Shown here: positions 1 through 8,090 of the stretch, in pieces
Position numbering within the stretch: position 1 is the stretch's first letter
How the letters are laid out: every line of letters starts with the position of its first letter
DNA from: Candidatus Izemoplasma sp.
GTDB lineage: Bacteria > Bacillota_I > Bacilli_A > Izemoplasmatales > Izemoplasmataceae
Assembly: GCA_021736205.1 (NCBI GenBank)
Contig: JAIPGF010000014.1
Coordinates: forward strand, 1 to 36,103
Length of the DNA: 36,103 bases
Direction of reading: 5' to 3'
Translations under genes and position numbers: made by a program
The notes under the pieces: model-generated
Database searches by the model: none
What the model was told of the DNA's origin: nothing
What the model saw: the letters and a program-made list of their open reading frames with translations, nothing else

Positions 1-290
1 CGTGCCATGGCAAACCCTGTTATGTGCAAATCTTTTAAAAATTTATTCATTCTAGCTTGATTGTTGTTTGATAATAATACAATTTCAAATCCCAGTTCTT
101 CAAGTGCTATTAATTGATTAAGAAGTAATTTATTAGGCACATGTTCATCATAGGAAATTAAGGTATTATCTAAATCACTAATAATAAGTTTAAATCCTTG
201 TTTTTTTAAAGATAAAAAGTCAATATCAAAAAATGATTTATGGTACTCTGTAGGAATGAATTTTTGGGGATTTAGTAAGTGCTGTATCAT
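1..290 (-). CDS. YqeG-family HAD IIIA phosphatase, 3' end outside window
   Basis: The first 96 codons of a gene that runs off the left edge. The visible protein starts MIQHLLNPQKF and carries the HAD motif I at residues 39-44 (DLDNTL, the nucleophile and acid aspartates). A later hydrophobic strand ends in LLSNN, fitting HAD motif II. This order and the N-terminal LxPxxF region match the YqeG family of HAD phosphatases, which in Firmicutes sits with yqeH/aroE-type genes; the exact substrate is not established. The start is fixed by a strong ribosome site (GGAGG) just upstream at about 295-300. It has its own promoter between it and the upstream radical SAM gene. The rest of the protein cannot be judged here. 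Confidence 0.8.
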   Translation of the reverse strand, partial: MIQHLLNPQKFIPTEYHKSFFDIDFLSLKKQGFKLIISDLDNTLISYDEHVPNKLLLNQLIALEELGFEIVLLSNNNQARMNKFLKDLHITGFAMA

Positions 291-318
291 AATGTCCTCC
301 GGTTTTCTTATTTACTTT

Positions 319-347
319 ATTATACAAAAATTAAAAGCTGTTGTCTA
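319..347 (-). promoter_or_regulatory. Promoter of the yqeG-like gene
   Basis: Reading the minus strand, TAGACA (342-347) and TATAAT (319-324) are separated by 17 bases. The -35 overlaps the stop codon of the upstream radical SAM gene, so the phosphatase gene can be transcribed on its own. Confidence 0.6.
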
Positions 348-2138
348 ATACCTTTTAGGTCGAATAAGTGCTAATTTATGATGTCCAATTAAATCAGGTC
401 TATTAGCATGAATGAGCGCATCGTGGACTAATTGATAATTTTTAGGGTTTTTGAATTGGATTAGGGCACGTTGCATGGCTTTTTCTTTTCTTGTTTTGGG
501 AACATAAACAGTTTCCATGGTTCTTGGATCAAGTCCTGTATAATACATCGTTGTTGCTAATGTCCCTGGTGTAGGATAAAAATCTTGGACTTGTTTAGGA
601 TAGTAATTTAGATCTCTAACATATTCCGCTAGTTCTATTGCATCCTTAAGGGTACTTCCGGGATGAGAACTCATTAAATAGGGGACTAGGAATTGGTTTT
701 TATCGTAGTGTTTGTTTAATGTGTTATATTTATCAACAAATTTATTGTAAACAGATTGACGTGGTTTATTCATGTAGTGTAAAACATTATCTGAGATATG
801 TTCTGGTGCGACTTTTAATTGTCCACTTATATGGTGTTTAACAAGTTCTTTAAAAAATGTGTCATCTTCATCGTGTAATAAATAATCATAGCGAATACCA
901 CTTCTAATGAAGACTTTCTTAACACCTTCTAAGTCTCTTAAATCGCGCAATATACTTAAGTAATTTTTATGTGTTATTTTAAGAAGTGAACATTCTTCTT
1001 CCCCAATACATTGTTTATGTTGACAAACACCTTTGGTAAGTTGTTTGTCACACGCTTTATCATAAAAGTTTGCCGTAGGACCTCCCACATCATGAATGTA
1101 GCCTTTAAAATCTGGCTCAGAAATGATTTGTTTGGCTTCTTTTATAATAGAATTTTTACTGCGTGATTGAATAACTCTGCCTTGATGATTCGTTAATGCA
1201 CAAAACGAACATCCGCCATAACACCCACGATTGGCGATGATTGAAAACTTCACTTCGTTAATAGCTGGAATATGTCCTAGTTTTTTATAAATAGGGTGGT
1301 AAGTTCTTTCATATGGCAGATTATATACTTGGTCCATTTCGAATTGAGTGAGTGGTCTATTGGGTGGCATTTGTACAATTGTGTGATAGTTATATTTTTC
1401 TACAAGTGGGTTAGCTGTATGATAATCGGTATTATTATATTGTATCATATAACTTTCAGCGTAGGCTTTTTTACTCTCTAAAAGCGTATCATAGGTCGGT
1501 AGTTCAATCGCATTATCTGGAATAAATGATGGCTCTTTTGCTTTGAAAACTGTCCCTTTGATAAAACAGATATCGCGAACATCAATTCCACTATTTAAAC
1601 TATCTGCGACTTCAATCATTGATAATTCACTCATACCATAGATTAAAAGATCTGCTTTCGCATCAATTAAGATGCTTTTTCGTACCTCATTAGACCAATA
1701 ATCATAGTGTGCTAATCGTCTTAAAGAAGCCTCAATACCGCCTATAATAATAGGCGTATGAGGAAATATTTTTCTAACGTTTATACCGTATTTTATTGTC
1801 GCATAATCAGGTCTTAAACCGGCTTCTCCACCAGGACTATATTGGTCTTTTTTTCGTCGTCGTTTGGAAACACTATAATGATTAACCATCGAATCAATAT
1901 TTCCAGCAGTAATCAAAAAACCAAGACGGGGTGTCCCTAGTTTTTTAAAATCTTGCTTTTTATTGATGTTTGGTTGGGCAATAATCCCGACCCGATAGCC
2001 ATGTGCTTCAAGTTTACGAGAAATAATTGCCACACCAAAAGATGGATGATCTATGTAGGCATCACCGCTGATTATAATAAAGTCTAGTTGCTCAATATTT
2101 CGTTCTTCTAAGTCGCTATGGTTAATGGGTAAAAACAT
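345..2138 (-). CDS. YgiQ-family radical SAM protein (UPF0313)
   Basis: A 597-residue radical SAM protein of the YgiQ/UPF0313 type. The N-terminal part (about 1-180) resembles the family's cobalamin-binding-like region: residues 24-33 read [10 protein letters not shown] and residues 133-138 GGIEAS. The cluster-binding CxxxCxxC motif is at C306, C310 and C313, followed by a TIM-barrel-like core. Length is usual for the family. The ribosome site AGGTGA lies 4 bases before the ATG. It follows the DUF45-type peptidase gene by 4 bases, so it is probably the last member of the greA-mtnN side of the run. The reaction catalysed by YgiQ proteins is not established, so no function beyond radical SAM chemistry is claimed. 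Confidence 0.9.
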   Translation of the reverse strand: MFLPINHSDLEERNIEQLDFIIISGDAYIDHPSFGVAIISRKLEAHGYRVGIIAQPNINKKQDFKKLGTPRLGFLITAGNIDSMVNHYSVSKRRRKKDQYSPGGEAGLRPDYATIKYGINVRKIFPHTPIIIGGIEASLRRLAHYDYWSNEVRKSILIDAKADLLIYGMSELSMIEVADSLNSGIDVRDICFIKGTVFKAKEPSFIPDNAIELPTYDTLLESKKAYAESYMIQYNNTDYHTANPLVEKYNYHTIVQMPPNRPLTQFEMDQVYNLPYERTYHPIYKKLGHIPAINEVKFSIIANRGCYGGCSFCALTNHQGRVIQSRSKNSIIKEAKQIISEPDFKGYIHDVGGPTANFYDKACDKQLTKGVCQHKQCIGEEECSLLKITHKNYLSILRDLRDLEGVKKVFIRSGIRYDYLLHDEDDTFFKELVKHHISGQLKVAPEHISDNVLHYMNKPRQSVYNKFVDKYNTLNKHYDKNQFLVPYLMSSHPGSTLKDAIELAEYVRDLNYYPKQVQDFYPTPGTLATTMYYTGLDPRTMETVYVPKTRKEKAMQRALIQFKNPKNYQLVHDALIHANRPDLIGHHKLALIRPKRY

Positions 2139-2142
2139 TGTC

Positions 2143-2784
2143 TCACCTTTTAAATTCTTCTTTTAGTTCAAGTCTTAGTTTTTTATAATTTGGACAGAGT
2201 TGTTCTAATGTGTGATAAAAAAACTGTGAATGATTCATATGTTTTAGATGGGTAATCTCATGCAAAAACACATATTCAATTAATTCTTTTTTATAGTGAA
2301 TTAAATCAAGATTGAAATTTAACCGTTTAAGTCGTTTATTACAACTGCCAAAACGTGTTTTCGTATAACGCGTGTGGATAGTTGTATCGGTTAAATCAAC
2401 GATTTTATTATCAAGGTATTTCTGTTTGAGTGTATTGAGAAAATGTAGCAGTGTTTCTTTCTCAAACAGCTTGATTGTGTTTTTATCAGCTGGTAAGTAA
2501 ATGGTGTTATCGGTGTAATAAACGTTGTCTTTAGTTTCCTTTATACCATATGTTTTACCAAATAATAAATAGTTGCTTGAATCTTTTTGCTTGGGTCTTT
2601 TATGCCATTTTTTAAGAATTGTTTGTTGGTGTTTTTTTAAGTAGGTTCTTAAGACATGTCTTGGTGTTTTATGATTGGTGGTTATTAAAATGTGGTTTGT
2701 TTTAAAATAAAAGTATGTGTGTTTGTTGTTTTTACGGTGAATTTTGATAGGAATTTCAATGTTATTTAGTGTTATGCAATCCAT
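2143..2784 (-). CDS. YgjP-like (DUF45) zinc metallopeptidase
   Basis: A 213-residue protein of the YgjP/DUF45 metallopeptidase-like family. The zinc site is visible as HEITH at 175-179 with a third histidine at 185 (HLKHMNH), and the family's upstream TRFGSC signature (usually SRWGSC) is at 143-148. The N-terminal half is basic and beta-rich, as in the family. The gene overlaps the end of mtnN by 13 bases, so the two are translationally linked. The family's substrate is unknown; in type I restriction loci a relative occurs as an accessory gene, but here the setting is housekeeping. No signal peptide, so probably cytoplasmic. Confidence 0.85.
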   Translation of the reverse strand: MDCITLNNIEIPIKIHRKNNKHTYFYFKTNHILITTNHKTPRHVLRTYLKKHQQTILKKWHKRPKQKDSSNYLLFGKTYGIKETKDNVYYTDNTIYLPADKNTIKLFEKETLLHFLNTLKQKYLDNKIVDLTDTTIHTRYTKTRFGSCNKRLKRLNFNLDLIHYKKELIEYVFLHEITHLKHMNHSQFFYHTLEQLCPNYKKLRLELKEEFKR

Positions 2785-3470
2785 ACAAATTTCTCTATGT
2801 ACTTTGTAATAATTTCTGCGCTTAAATTAGCGGCTTTTTTTAAAAATTTATCAAAGTCAAGATGTTGGTCTTTATCACCTAGTACATCACTAATAGTACG
2901 AAAGATGATAAACGGTTTGTGATAAATTTCTGCGATGTGTGCGATGGCAGCTGCTTCCATTTCTATGGCTTTAATATCATCATACACCTGATTAATTTTT
3001 TCGATTTGTGATGGATGATAAACAAACTGGTCTCCAGTCGCAATGGTTGCCTGGGTATATGGAATGTTTAATTCATCAAGTAATACTTTGGCATTATTCA
3101 TTAATGTAATGTCGGGAAAAAATGATTCCGGCATGTTTGGTACTTGGCCGTATTTATTTTTAGAAAACGCTGTTGCATCAACATCATGATAAACAACATT
3201 AGAACTAACAACCACATGATTATGTTTAACATCTTGTCCACCAGCCACGCCTGTATTCATTAAATAATCAATATCAAAGTGTTCCATTAGTAATGTGGTG
3301 GTGTGTGCTGCATTGACTTTACCGATGCCACTTTTAACAATGACAACTGCTTTTTCTTTTAGGTAACCGGCGTAAAATTTCCTAGTACCATAGGTATATA
3401 ATTTCTCACCTGTAAGTTGTTTTAAAAGTACGTCTATTTCTTCTTGCATTGCCCCAATAATACCAATCAT
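2772..3470 (-). CDS. mtnN: 5'-methylthioadenosine/S-adenosylhomocysteine nucleosidase
   Basis: A 232-residue protein that cleaves the glycosidic bond of methylthioadenosine and S-adenosylhomocysteine, releasing adenine and recycling products of SAM-dependent methylation. The N-terminus IGIIGAMQEE matches the family, with the catalytic acid expected at E11. The substrate-binding segment IEMEAAA lies at 169-175, and the catalytic aspartate is D195 in TISDVLGDK (usually AISD). Length is normal. A ribosome site AAAGGAGTG precedes the ATG. It lies downstream of greA beyond a hairpin terminator, so it depends on read-through or on a promoter not recognised here. SAM-using enzymes nearby (trmR, the radical SAM gene, rsmH) generate its substrates. 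Confidence 0.95.
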   Translation of the reverse strand: MIGIIGAMQEEIDVLLKQLTGEKLYTYGTRKFYAGYLKEKAVVIVKSGIGKVNAAHTTTLLMEHFDIDYLMNTGVAGGQDVKHNHVVVSSNVVYHDVDATAFSKNKYGQVPNMPESFFPDITLMNNAKVLLDELNIPYTQATIATGDQFVYHPSQIEKINQVYDDIKAIEMEAAAIAHIAEIYHKPFIIFRTISDVLGDKDQHLDFDKFLKKAANLSAEIITKYIEKFVWIA

Positions 3471-3485
3471 AAAATCACTCCTTTA

Positions 3486-3514
3486 AATTAAAAAAGAATG
3501 TGCAAGACACTCTT
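3486..3514 (-). terminator. Terminator after greA
   Basis: On the minus strand a 7-bp stem AAGAGTG/CATTCTT (one G-U pair, 7-base loop) overlaps the greA stop codon and is followed by a run of six T. It probably reduces transcription into mtnN. Confidence 0.65.
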
Positions 3515-3974
3515 ATTTAACGTCAACTATTTTTACCATAACTTCTTTATTTGCTTCTGTTTTAATTTTTAATTTATCGCCCTTTTCAGTTCCGATAATA
3601 CCTTTTCCAATAGGAGATTCATTTGATATTCTATTACGTTGTGGATCAGTTTCTAATGCACCAACTATGGTATAGGTTTCTTCGATTACATCGTTAATAT
3701 TAATCGTAACTGTTTTTCCTATATTTACTTTGTTAGACAAATCTTCTTTGATGATTTCATAATTTTTTAAGATACCTTCTATTTCTTTAATGCGTGCTTC
3801 TAATTCTGCTTGTTCGTTTCGTGCAGAATCATAATCAGCATTTTCTGATAAATCACCTTGTGCACGTGCTTCTTTAAGTGCTTCTAAGTTTTCCTTACGT
3901 TTATTTGTTTTTAAATCTTCAAGTTCAAGTTTTAATTCTTCAAGACCTTGTTTGGTTAAATAAGCTTTATCCAT
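3513..3974 (-). CDS. greA: Transcription elongation factor GreA
   Basis: A 153-residue GreA, which binds the RNA polymerase secondary channel and stimulates cleavage of backtracked transcripts. The N-terminal two-thirds (about 1-75) is the antiparallel coiled coil, including the acidic tip region ENADYDSARNEQAELEARI at about 45-64. The rest is the FKBP-like domain, with the family segment ISNESPIGKGIIG at about 117-129. Length and order are typical. It lies 12 bases after udk with an AAGGAGG ribosome site. The udk-greA pairing is the same as in Bacillus subtilis. Confidence 0.97.
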   Translation of the reverse strand: MDKAYLTKQGLEELKLELEDLKTNKRKENLEALKEARAQGDLSENADYDSARNEQAELEARIKEIEGILKNYEIIKEDLSNKVNIGKTVTININDVIEETYTIVGALETDPQRNRISNESPIGKGIIGTEKGDKLKIKTEANKEVMVKIVDVK

Positions 3975-3986
3975 TTTTCCTCCTTA

Positions 3987-4607
3987 TTAGTTGTTAATAA
4001 TTGAATTTATTTTGGTCACAATTAAATCAACAGCAACCTCGTGATCTTTATCATTTGGTATGATTACATCTGCGTAACGTTTTGTCGGTTTAACAAATGC
4101 AAAATGCATGGGTTTTACCGTTGATAAATATTGTTGAATAACACTTTTCATGGTTCGTCCACGTTCTTCTAAATCCCGTTTTAAACGTCTAATAAAACGT
4201 AAATCATCATCGGCTGTGACATAAAGTTTAATATCAGATAAATCTCGTATGCGTTTATCTTCCATGATTAAAATACCTTCTAAAATTAAAATATCTGTGG
4301 GATAAACCGTTTGTGTTGTTTCACTTCGTGTATGATTTTCAAAATCATAGGTTGGTTTCACAACACTCTCCCCTTTAATAAGTTTCAATATTTGTTCATA
4401 CATTAAATCATTATCTAAACTAAAAGGATGATCGTAATTGACTTTACGGCGTTCTTTCATTGGCATATCTGATTGATTTTTGTAGTAATCATCATGACGT
4501 ATGACCGTCACATTTTTTTGATGAAATCGATCAATTATTTTCTCAACAACGGTCGTCTTTCCTGAGGCACTTCCGCCACCAACAGCAATAATAACGGGTT
4601 TTTTCAT
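3987..4607 (-). CDS. udk: Uridine kinase
   Basis: A 206-residue uridine/cytidine kinase that phosphorylates uridine and cytidine to UMP and CMP in pyrimidine salvage. Walker A is GGGSASGKT at residues 10-18. The nucleoside-binding region RHDDYYKNQSDMP (about 37-49) and the lid arginines (RRLKRDLEERGRT at about 139-151) are all present. Length is standard. The ribosome site AGGAGTG lies a few bases before the ATG and can pair with a leader segment. It has its own promoter at 4679-4706, so udk-greA is a transcription unit that can be separated from the upstream tRNA-modification genes. Salvage kinases are typical of organisms that import nucleosides. Confidence 0.96.
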   Translation of the reverse strand: MKKPVIIAVGGGSASGKTTVVEKIIDRFHQKNVTVIRHDDYYKNQSDMPMKERRKVNYDHPFSLDNDLMYEQILKLIKGESVVKPTYDFENHTRSETTQTVYPTDILILEGILIMEDKRIRDLSDIKLYVTADDDLRFIRRLKRDLEERGRTMKSVIQQYLSTVKPMHFAFVKPTKRYADVIIPNDKDHEVAVDLIVTKINSIINN

Positions 4608-4612
4608 GACTC

Positions 4613-4648
4613 ACTCCTATCTTTAACAAAAGGAGTACAAAGACTCCT
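4613..4648 (-). promoter_or_regulatory. udk leader with two mutually exclusive hairpins
   Basis: In the udk leader (minus strand) an ACTCCT element (4631-4636) lies between two copies of AGGAGT: one upstream (4643-4648), and one that is the udk ribosome site (4613-4618). Pairing with the upstream copy gives a 6-bp hairpin followed by TTTTGTT and leaves the ribosome site free. Pairing with the downstream copy would cover it. It may instead be a plain terminator of the preceding trhP2 operon. The complementarity is seen directly; regulation is inference. Confidence 0.4.
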
Positions 4649-4678
4649 CATGTATTTTATCTAGTTGTTATCACATAT

Positions 4679-4706
4679 ATTATAGTATATATATAGAAAA
4701 AAGCAA
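4679..4706 (-). promoter_or_regulatory. Promoter of udk-greA
   Basis: On the minus strand TTGCTT (4701-4706) and TATAAT (4679-4684) are spaced by 16 bases of AT-rich DNA. Transcription from here would start about 60 bases before udk and include the leader hairpins. Confidence 0.65.
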
Positions 4707-4711
4707 CTTAT

Positions 4712-5902
4712 TTATGGGATTTTTCGTAACATATCAAAGGGTTGAACAACAAAGGGAATAAATAGTTTTAACATTTGTTGGGGATGCCTGGCAGCATCTA
4801 GGGTTATTCCTTCTTCATCTTTAATTTCTTCTACCATAAATTTTAAAGATCCAAAATTAGGACTAAATACTTCAACTGTGTCACCTGGTAAAAACTTATT
4901 TCGTTGTTCGACTGTAGCTACTCCTGTTGCCTTATCATAGTCTCTAATAATACCGATAAACGCTTGTGAGGGGTTTTCACTTCGCATGTTATAAAGTTGT
5001 TCATTGATTGTTGTCATCCCTTGCATGAAGCCATGAGAGGTTAATCTGTTTTCTGCCTTTTTAATTTCTAGTAAGTATTTCGGTATGTCCACGTCCTCTT
5101 CATGACATATTTCATCAATCAGACTTCTATAGGTATGAACAACAGTCGCAATATAATGAATAGATTTCATACGTCCTTCTATTTTCAATGAATGCACACC
5201 TATATCAATCAAATCTGAGATGTGTTTGACTGTTTGTAGGTCTTTTGAAGACATAGAAAAATACATATTATTATTAAGTTTTTCATTATCTAAAAATAAA
5301 TCATAATTCCAACGACAACTATGAGCACATCCACCTCTATTGGCATCGCGGTCTGTCATGGTATTAGAGAGTGTACAACGTCCACTATAAGACACACACA
5401 TACCGCCATGAATAAAGACCTCAACGTCGGCTTTGGTGTTGTGTGTAACTTGTTTTATTTCTTGTTTGTCTAATTCACGTGCTAATACCACACGTTTAAT
5501 ACCACGCTTATACCAAAAATTAATTGCTTCAAAATTGGTCTGTGATGTTTGAGTGGATAAATGAATTTCTAAATCAGTGTGTTTCTTAGCTGTATCAATA
5601 ATCACTGGTGAGGCGCAAATAATTGCATCAACTCCAATTTTATCGAGTGCTATTAAATACTCTTTTAGACCCTCTAAATTATCATTGTGTGGTAAGATGT
5701 TGGTCGTTACATATAATTTTTTATTTAGATTGTGAGCAAACGTCACTGCCTCGGTAATATCAGCAAGTGAAAAGTTAGATGCTCTTGCACGCAGTGAAAA
5801 TTTTTTACCTCCAATATAAACAGCATCTGCTCCATAAATATATGCGATTTTTAGTTTTTCTAAATCTCCTGCTGGTGCCAATAATTCAGGTTTTTTCATC
5901 AT
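4712..5902 (-). CDS. trhP2: tRNA uridine 5-hydroxylation protein TrhP2 (peptidase U32 family)
   Basis: A 396-residue U32-family protein, equivalent by order and sequence to Bacillus YrrO/TrhP2. This family makes 5-hydroxyuridine at tRNA position 34 with the aid of an iron-sulfur cluster and prephenate; the 'peptidase' name is historical. The N-terminus KKPELLAPAGDLEKL is typical. The four cluster cysteines are C169, C176, C192 and C196 (within GGMCVSYSGRC and GGCAHSC). The C-terminal part (about 310-396) is the U32 beta-rich extension. The ribosome site AGGTGAT precedes two ATG codons, so the start could be either. It follows the trhP1 gene by 5 bases and belongs to the alaS-trhP2 run. Confidence 0.9.
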   Translation of the reverse strand: MMKKPELLAPAGDLEKLKIAYIYGADAVYIGGKKFSLRARASNFSLADITEAVTFAHNLNKKLYVTTNILPHNDNLEGLKEYLIALDKIGVDAIICASPVIIDTAKKHTDLEIHLSTQTSQTNFEAINFWYKRGIKRVVLARELDKQEIKQVTHNTKADVEVFIHGGMCVSYSGRCTLSNTMTDRDANRGGCAHSCRWNYDLFLDNEKLNNNMYFSMSSKDLQTVKHISDLIDIGVHSLKIEGRMKSIHYIATVVHTYRSLIDEICHEEDVDIPKYLLEIKKAENRLTSHGFMQGMTTINEQLYNMRSENPSQAFIGIIRDYDKATGVATVEQRNKFLPGDTVEVFSPNFGSLKFMVEEIKDEEGITLDAARHPQQMLKLFIPFVVQPFDMLRKIP

Positions 5903-5907
5903 ATCAC

Positions 5908-6789
5908 CTAATACTTGTCATAAACAGTTTTTTTGTATAAAAACCCTTTATCATGCTCAGGATATTGATCATCAATATCGTTTAATGTTTGTTGGTTATT
6001 GTTAGTTAACAACGTGTGATAATCTTTTGTTGCTTGCACAATATCATCCGTGGATAGGAAAATCCCATCAATTATTAAAAAATCTAACATGGTTTGTAAG
6101 GCTTGAAGTTCTCTAAAAGACTTCATTGGTTTTTCTCTAAATATATGAGTTCCATGCTCATCTTGAAAAATTGGATATGATTCTTGTCGTTTTTGTTCAA
6201 TAAGTGTTAAATTTCGGTTGTTAATAAATTGCTGGTATTCTTCGTTATTATATTTGAAAAAATTTTCTATAAGCGGTCTTCTAGAATGAAACATATTTAA
6301 ATACCCATGACCTATATACCCAATAGGTAGGGTTGATTCACGAGAGATAATGCGTAAATTATCAAGTGTTATTTCTTTAGAGATGATGATTGACTTGATT
6401 CCTTCTTTTTCCCAAAAAATGGGATCATAATAGTTCGTATTTAATGTTTCTGGATGATATATTAAATACTTTATAAGGTTATGTTTTTTTGCTAATTCAT
6501 AAACACTCAGATCACTAAATATAAGACCATCTATATCCAATTCTTTTAATTTGTTTAAATAGTGGTCAATATCTATTAACAAGTCATTATGAACAATTAT
6601 GTTAATGGTGATATATACTTCCTTGTTGTTTGAATGTGCTAAGGTTATGACGTCTTTTATCTCATCTAATGTGAAGGAATAAGGTAATCGATTAGAAAAT
6701 TTAGTGTTTCCCATAATTAAAATATCAGCCTCTGCTTCTAACAGATTAGGACACATATCAAAATGATTAGGCGTTACGGCTAGTTTCAT
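5908..6789 (-). CDS. trhP1: TrhP1-like U32-family partner protein
   Basis: A 293-residue U32-type TIM-barrel protein matching Bacillus YrrN/TrhP1 in position and length. It keeps the N-terminal layout (KLAVTPNHF, then strands such as ADILIMGN and EVYITINIIVHND) but lacks the four iron-sulfur cysteines seen in the next gene, as is usual for the TrhP1 partner. It probably assists TrhP2 in hydroxylating U34. I chose the ATG at 6787-6789 because GAGGTGAGT lies directly before it; an upstream possible start at 6816 lies inside trmR without a ribosome site. It starts one base after the trmR stop codon, so the two are tightly coupled. Confidence 0.85.
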   Translation of the reverse strand: MKLAVTPNHFDMCPNLLEAEADILIMGNTKFSNRLPYSFTLDEIKDVITLAHSNNKEVYITINIIVHNDLLIDIDHYLNKLKELDIDGLIFSDLSVYELAKKHNLIKYLIYHPETLNTNYYDPIFWEKEGIKSIIISKEITLDNLRIISRESTLPIGYIGHGYLNMFHSRRPLIENFFKYNNEEYQQFINNRNLTLIEQKRQESYPIFQDEHGTHIFREKPMKSFRELQALQTMLDFLIIDGIFLSTDDIVQATKDYHTLLTNNNQQTLNDIDDQYPEHDKGFLYKKTVYDKY

Positions 6790-6790
6790 T

Positions 6791-7411
6791 TTACTCACCT
6801 CGTTTAACACTGACACTCATACCATCACCAATTGAGTAAATAAAAGTGTCAAAATCTTCTTGTTTAACAACAAATTTATTAAATCTGTCAATTTTTCGTA
6901 ACAGTTGTCGTAGATTTCGACTCTCAACTTGTTGATCAATTAATCCATGAAACAATAAATTATCAGCAATAATTAATCCTTTAGGGTTTAATCTGCTTTT
7001 ATATTTTTTGAAAAAATTATCACTTTGTGCTTTAGCTGCATCAATAAATATTAAATCAAACTGACCTAAAGTTGTTTCATCATAATCTAAAGCATCTGCA
7101 TAAATTAGGGTTATTTCTGTTTCTAAATTAGCTTTCTTAATATTGTTGTGTGCGCGTTCATACATGTCCTTTTCACGCTCTATTGTTGTGATTTTACAGT
7201 TGTTTTTTAGTGCCATGTTGATGGCTGAATAACCAATTGCTGTTCCAATTTCTAAAACACTTTGGACATTTTTAATTTTAATTAAAAGATTAAGAAAGGA
7301 AATCCCTTCAACTGTAATAATAGGTATATTATCTTTTTCTGCTTGTCTGCGTAAATTAGCAAGTAATTCATTTGTTTCTTTTGGATTAATCTTTTTTAGA
7401 TAATTATTCAT
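6791..7411 (-). CDS. trmR: tRNA 5-hydroxyuridine methyltransferase TrmR
   Basis: A 206-residue class I SAM-dependent O-methyltransferase of the Bacillus YrrM/TrmR type, which converts 5-hydroxyuridine to 5-methoxyuridine at tRNA position 34. The SAM-binding motif I is VLEIGTAIGYSA (52-63). The acidic motif is FIDAAK with D124, and D150/N151 (IADNLLF) complete the metal-binding pattern of the COMT-like fold. Length is right for the family. It overlaps the end of the DUF1292 gene by 8 bases and is followed immediately by the two hydroxylation genes, so the three enzymes of one modification pathway are cotranscribed. Modified wobble U widens decoding of NNU/NNG codons. Confidence 0.9.
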   Translation of the reverse strand: MNNYLKKINPKETNELLANLRRQAEKDNIPIITVEGISFLNLLIKIKNVQSVLEIGTAIGYSAINMALKNNCKITTIEREKDMYERAHNNIKKANLETEITLIYADALDYDETTLGQFDLIFIDAAKAQSDNFFKKYKSRLNPKGLIIADNLLFHGLIDQQVESRNLRQLLRKIDRFNKFVVKQEDFDTFIYSIGDGMSVSVKRGE

Positions 7412-7667
7412 CGTCAGTTTTTTCGTAAAAACTTTCCAGAACCTCTTTGATCATGTCACGTTCTTTATCTGATTCAATTTGTGTTAGATTTCCTTTTTTG
7501 TCATCAATTTCTTCATATTTTGCTGCATACACTTCTTCCACATCTGCTTTTGGGTCTTTATATACAACATATTTATATTTTGTTTTAGGATCCTCAAATG
7601 TTAATACAATTTCAAATTCAACACTTTCACCATTTTCATTTTCAATAAATATTTTTTTCTCGTTCAT
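7404..7667 (-). CDS. DUF1292 protein (YrzB family)
   Basis: An 87-residue acidic protein of the DUF1292/YrzB family, recognised by its position after the ruvX gene and by the core EFEIVLTFEDPKTKYKYVVY with a later YAAKYEE segment. No catalytic residues can be proposed; the family's role is unknown. The ribosome site GGAGGAATT lies directly before the ATG. It lies 9 bases after ruvX and its end overlaps trmR, giving the same order as in Bacillus (alaS, ruvX, yrzB, trmR) but without reoM before ruvX and without mltG before trmR. Confidence 0.85.
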   Translation of the reverse strand: MNEKKIFIENENGESVEFEIVLTFEDPKTKYKYVVYKDPKADVEEVYAAKYEEIDDKKGNLTQIESDKERDMIKEVLESFYEKTDDE

Positions 7668-7676
7668 AATTCCTCC

Positions 7677-8090
7677 TTATAAACTATCAAGATAATTTTG
7701 CAAAATGACAACTGCTGCCATTTTATCAATATCATTTTGTCGTTTTTTACGTCTTAATTTTTGTGCTTTCATCATATCTGATGCTACTTTTGATGTTAGT
7801 CGTTCGTCATAAAGTACAATTTTAACCGATGTTTTTTGTTCTAGTTTCTGCTTAAAATCTCGAATAATGCTAGCTTGAATGCCTTCGGTGTTATCCATAT
7901 TTTTAGGTAATCCAAGTACTATCTCTTTCAGATTATACTTCTTTGTTAATGATAAAATATATTTTAATGGATCTTCAAAGTCTTTTTCTTTAAACCGGTA
8001 TGTTTCAAGTCCTCTTGCTAAAAAGAAACTTGGATCACTTATAGCAATACCTACTGTTTTATTACCTAGATCTAATCCTAATATTCTCAT
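7677..8090 (-). CDS. ruvX: Putative pre-16S rRNA nuclease / Holliday junction resolvase-like YqgF
   Basis: A 137-residue RNase H-fold protein of the YqgF/RuvX family. The first catalytic aspartate is D7 in GLDLGNKTVGIAISD. The middle motif is IVLGLPKNMDN, and the conserved DERLTS segment supplies further acidic residues near residue 100. The family is linked to 16S rRNA 5'-end maturation and proposed as a resolvase; the first role is better supported. The start codon overlaps the alaS stop (ATGA), so translation is coupled to alaS. Confidence 0.93.
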   Translation of the reverse strand: MRILGLDLGNKTVGIAISDPSFFLARGLETYRFKEKDFEDPLKYILSLTKKYNLKEIVLGLPKNMDNTEGIQASIIRDFKQKLEQKTSVKIVLYDERLTSKVASDMMKAQKLRRKKRQNDIDKMAAVVILQNYLDSL

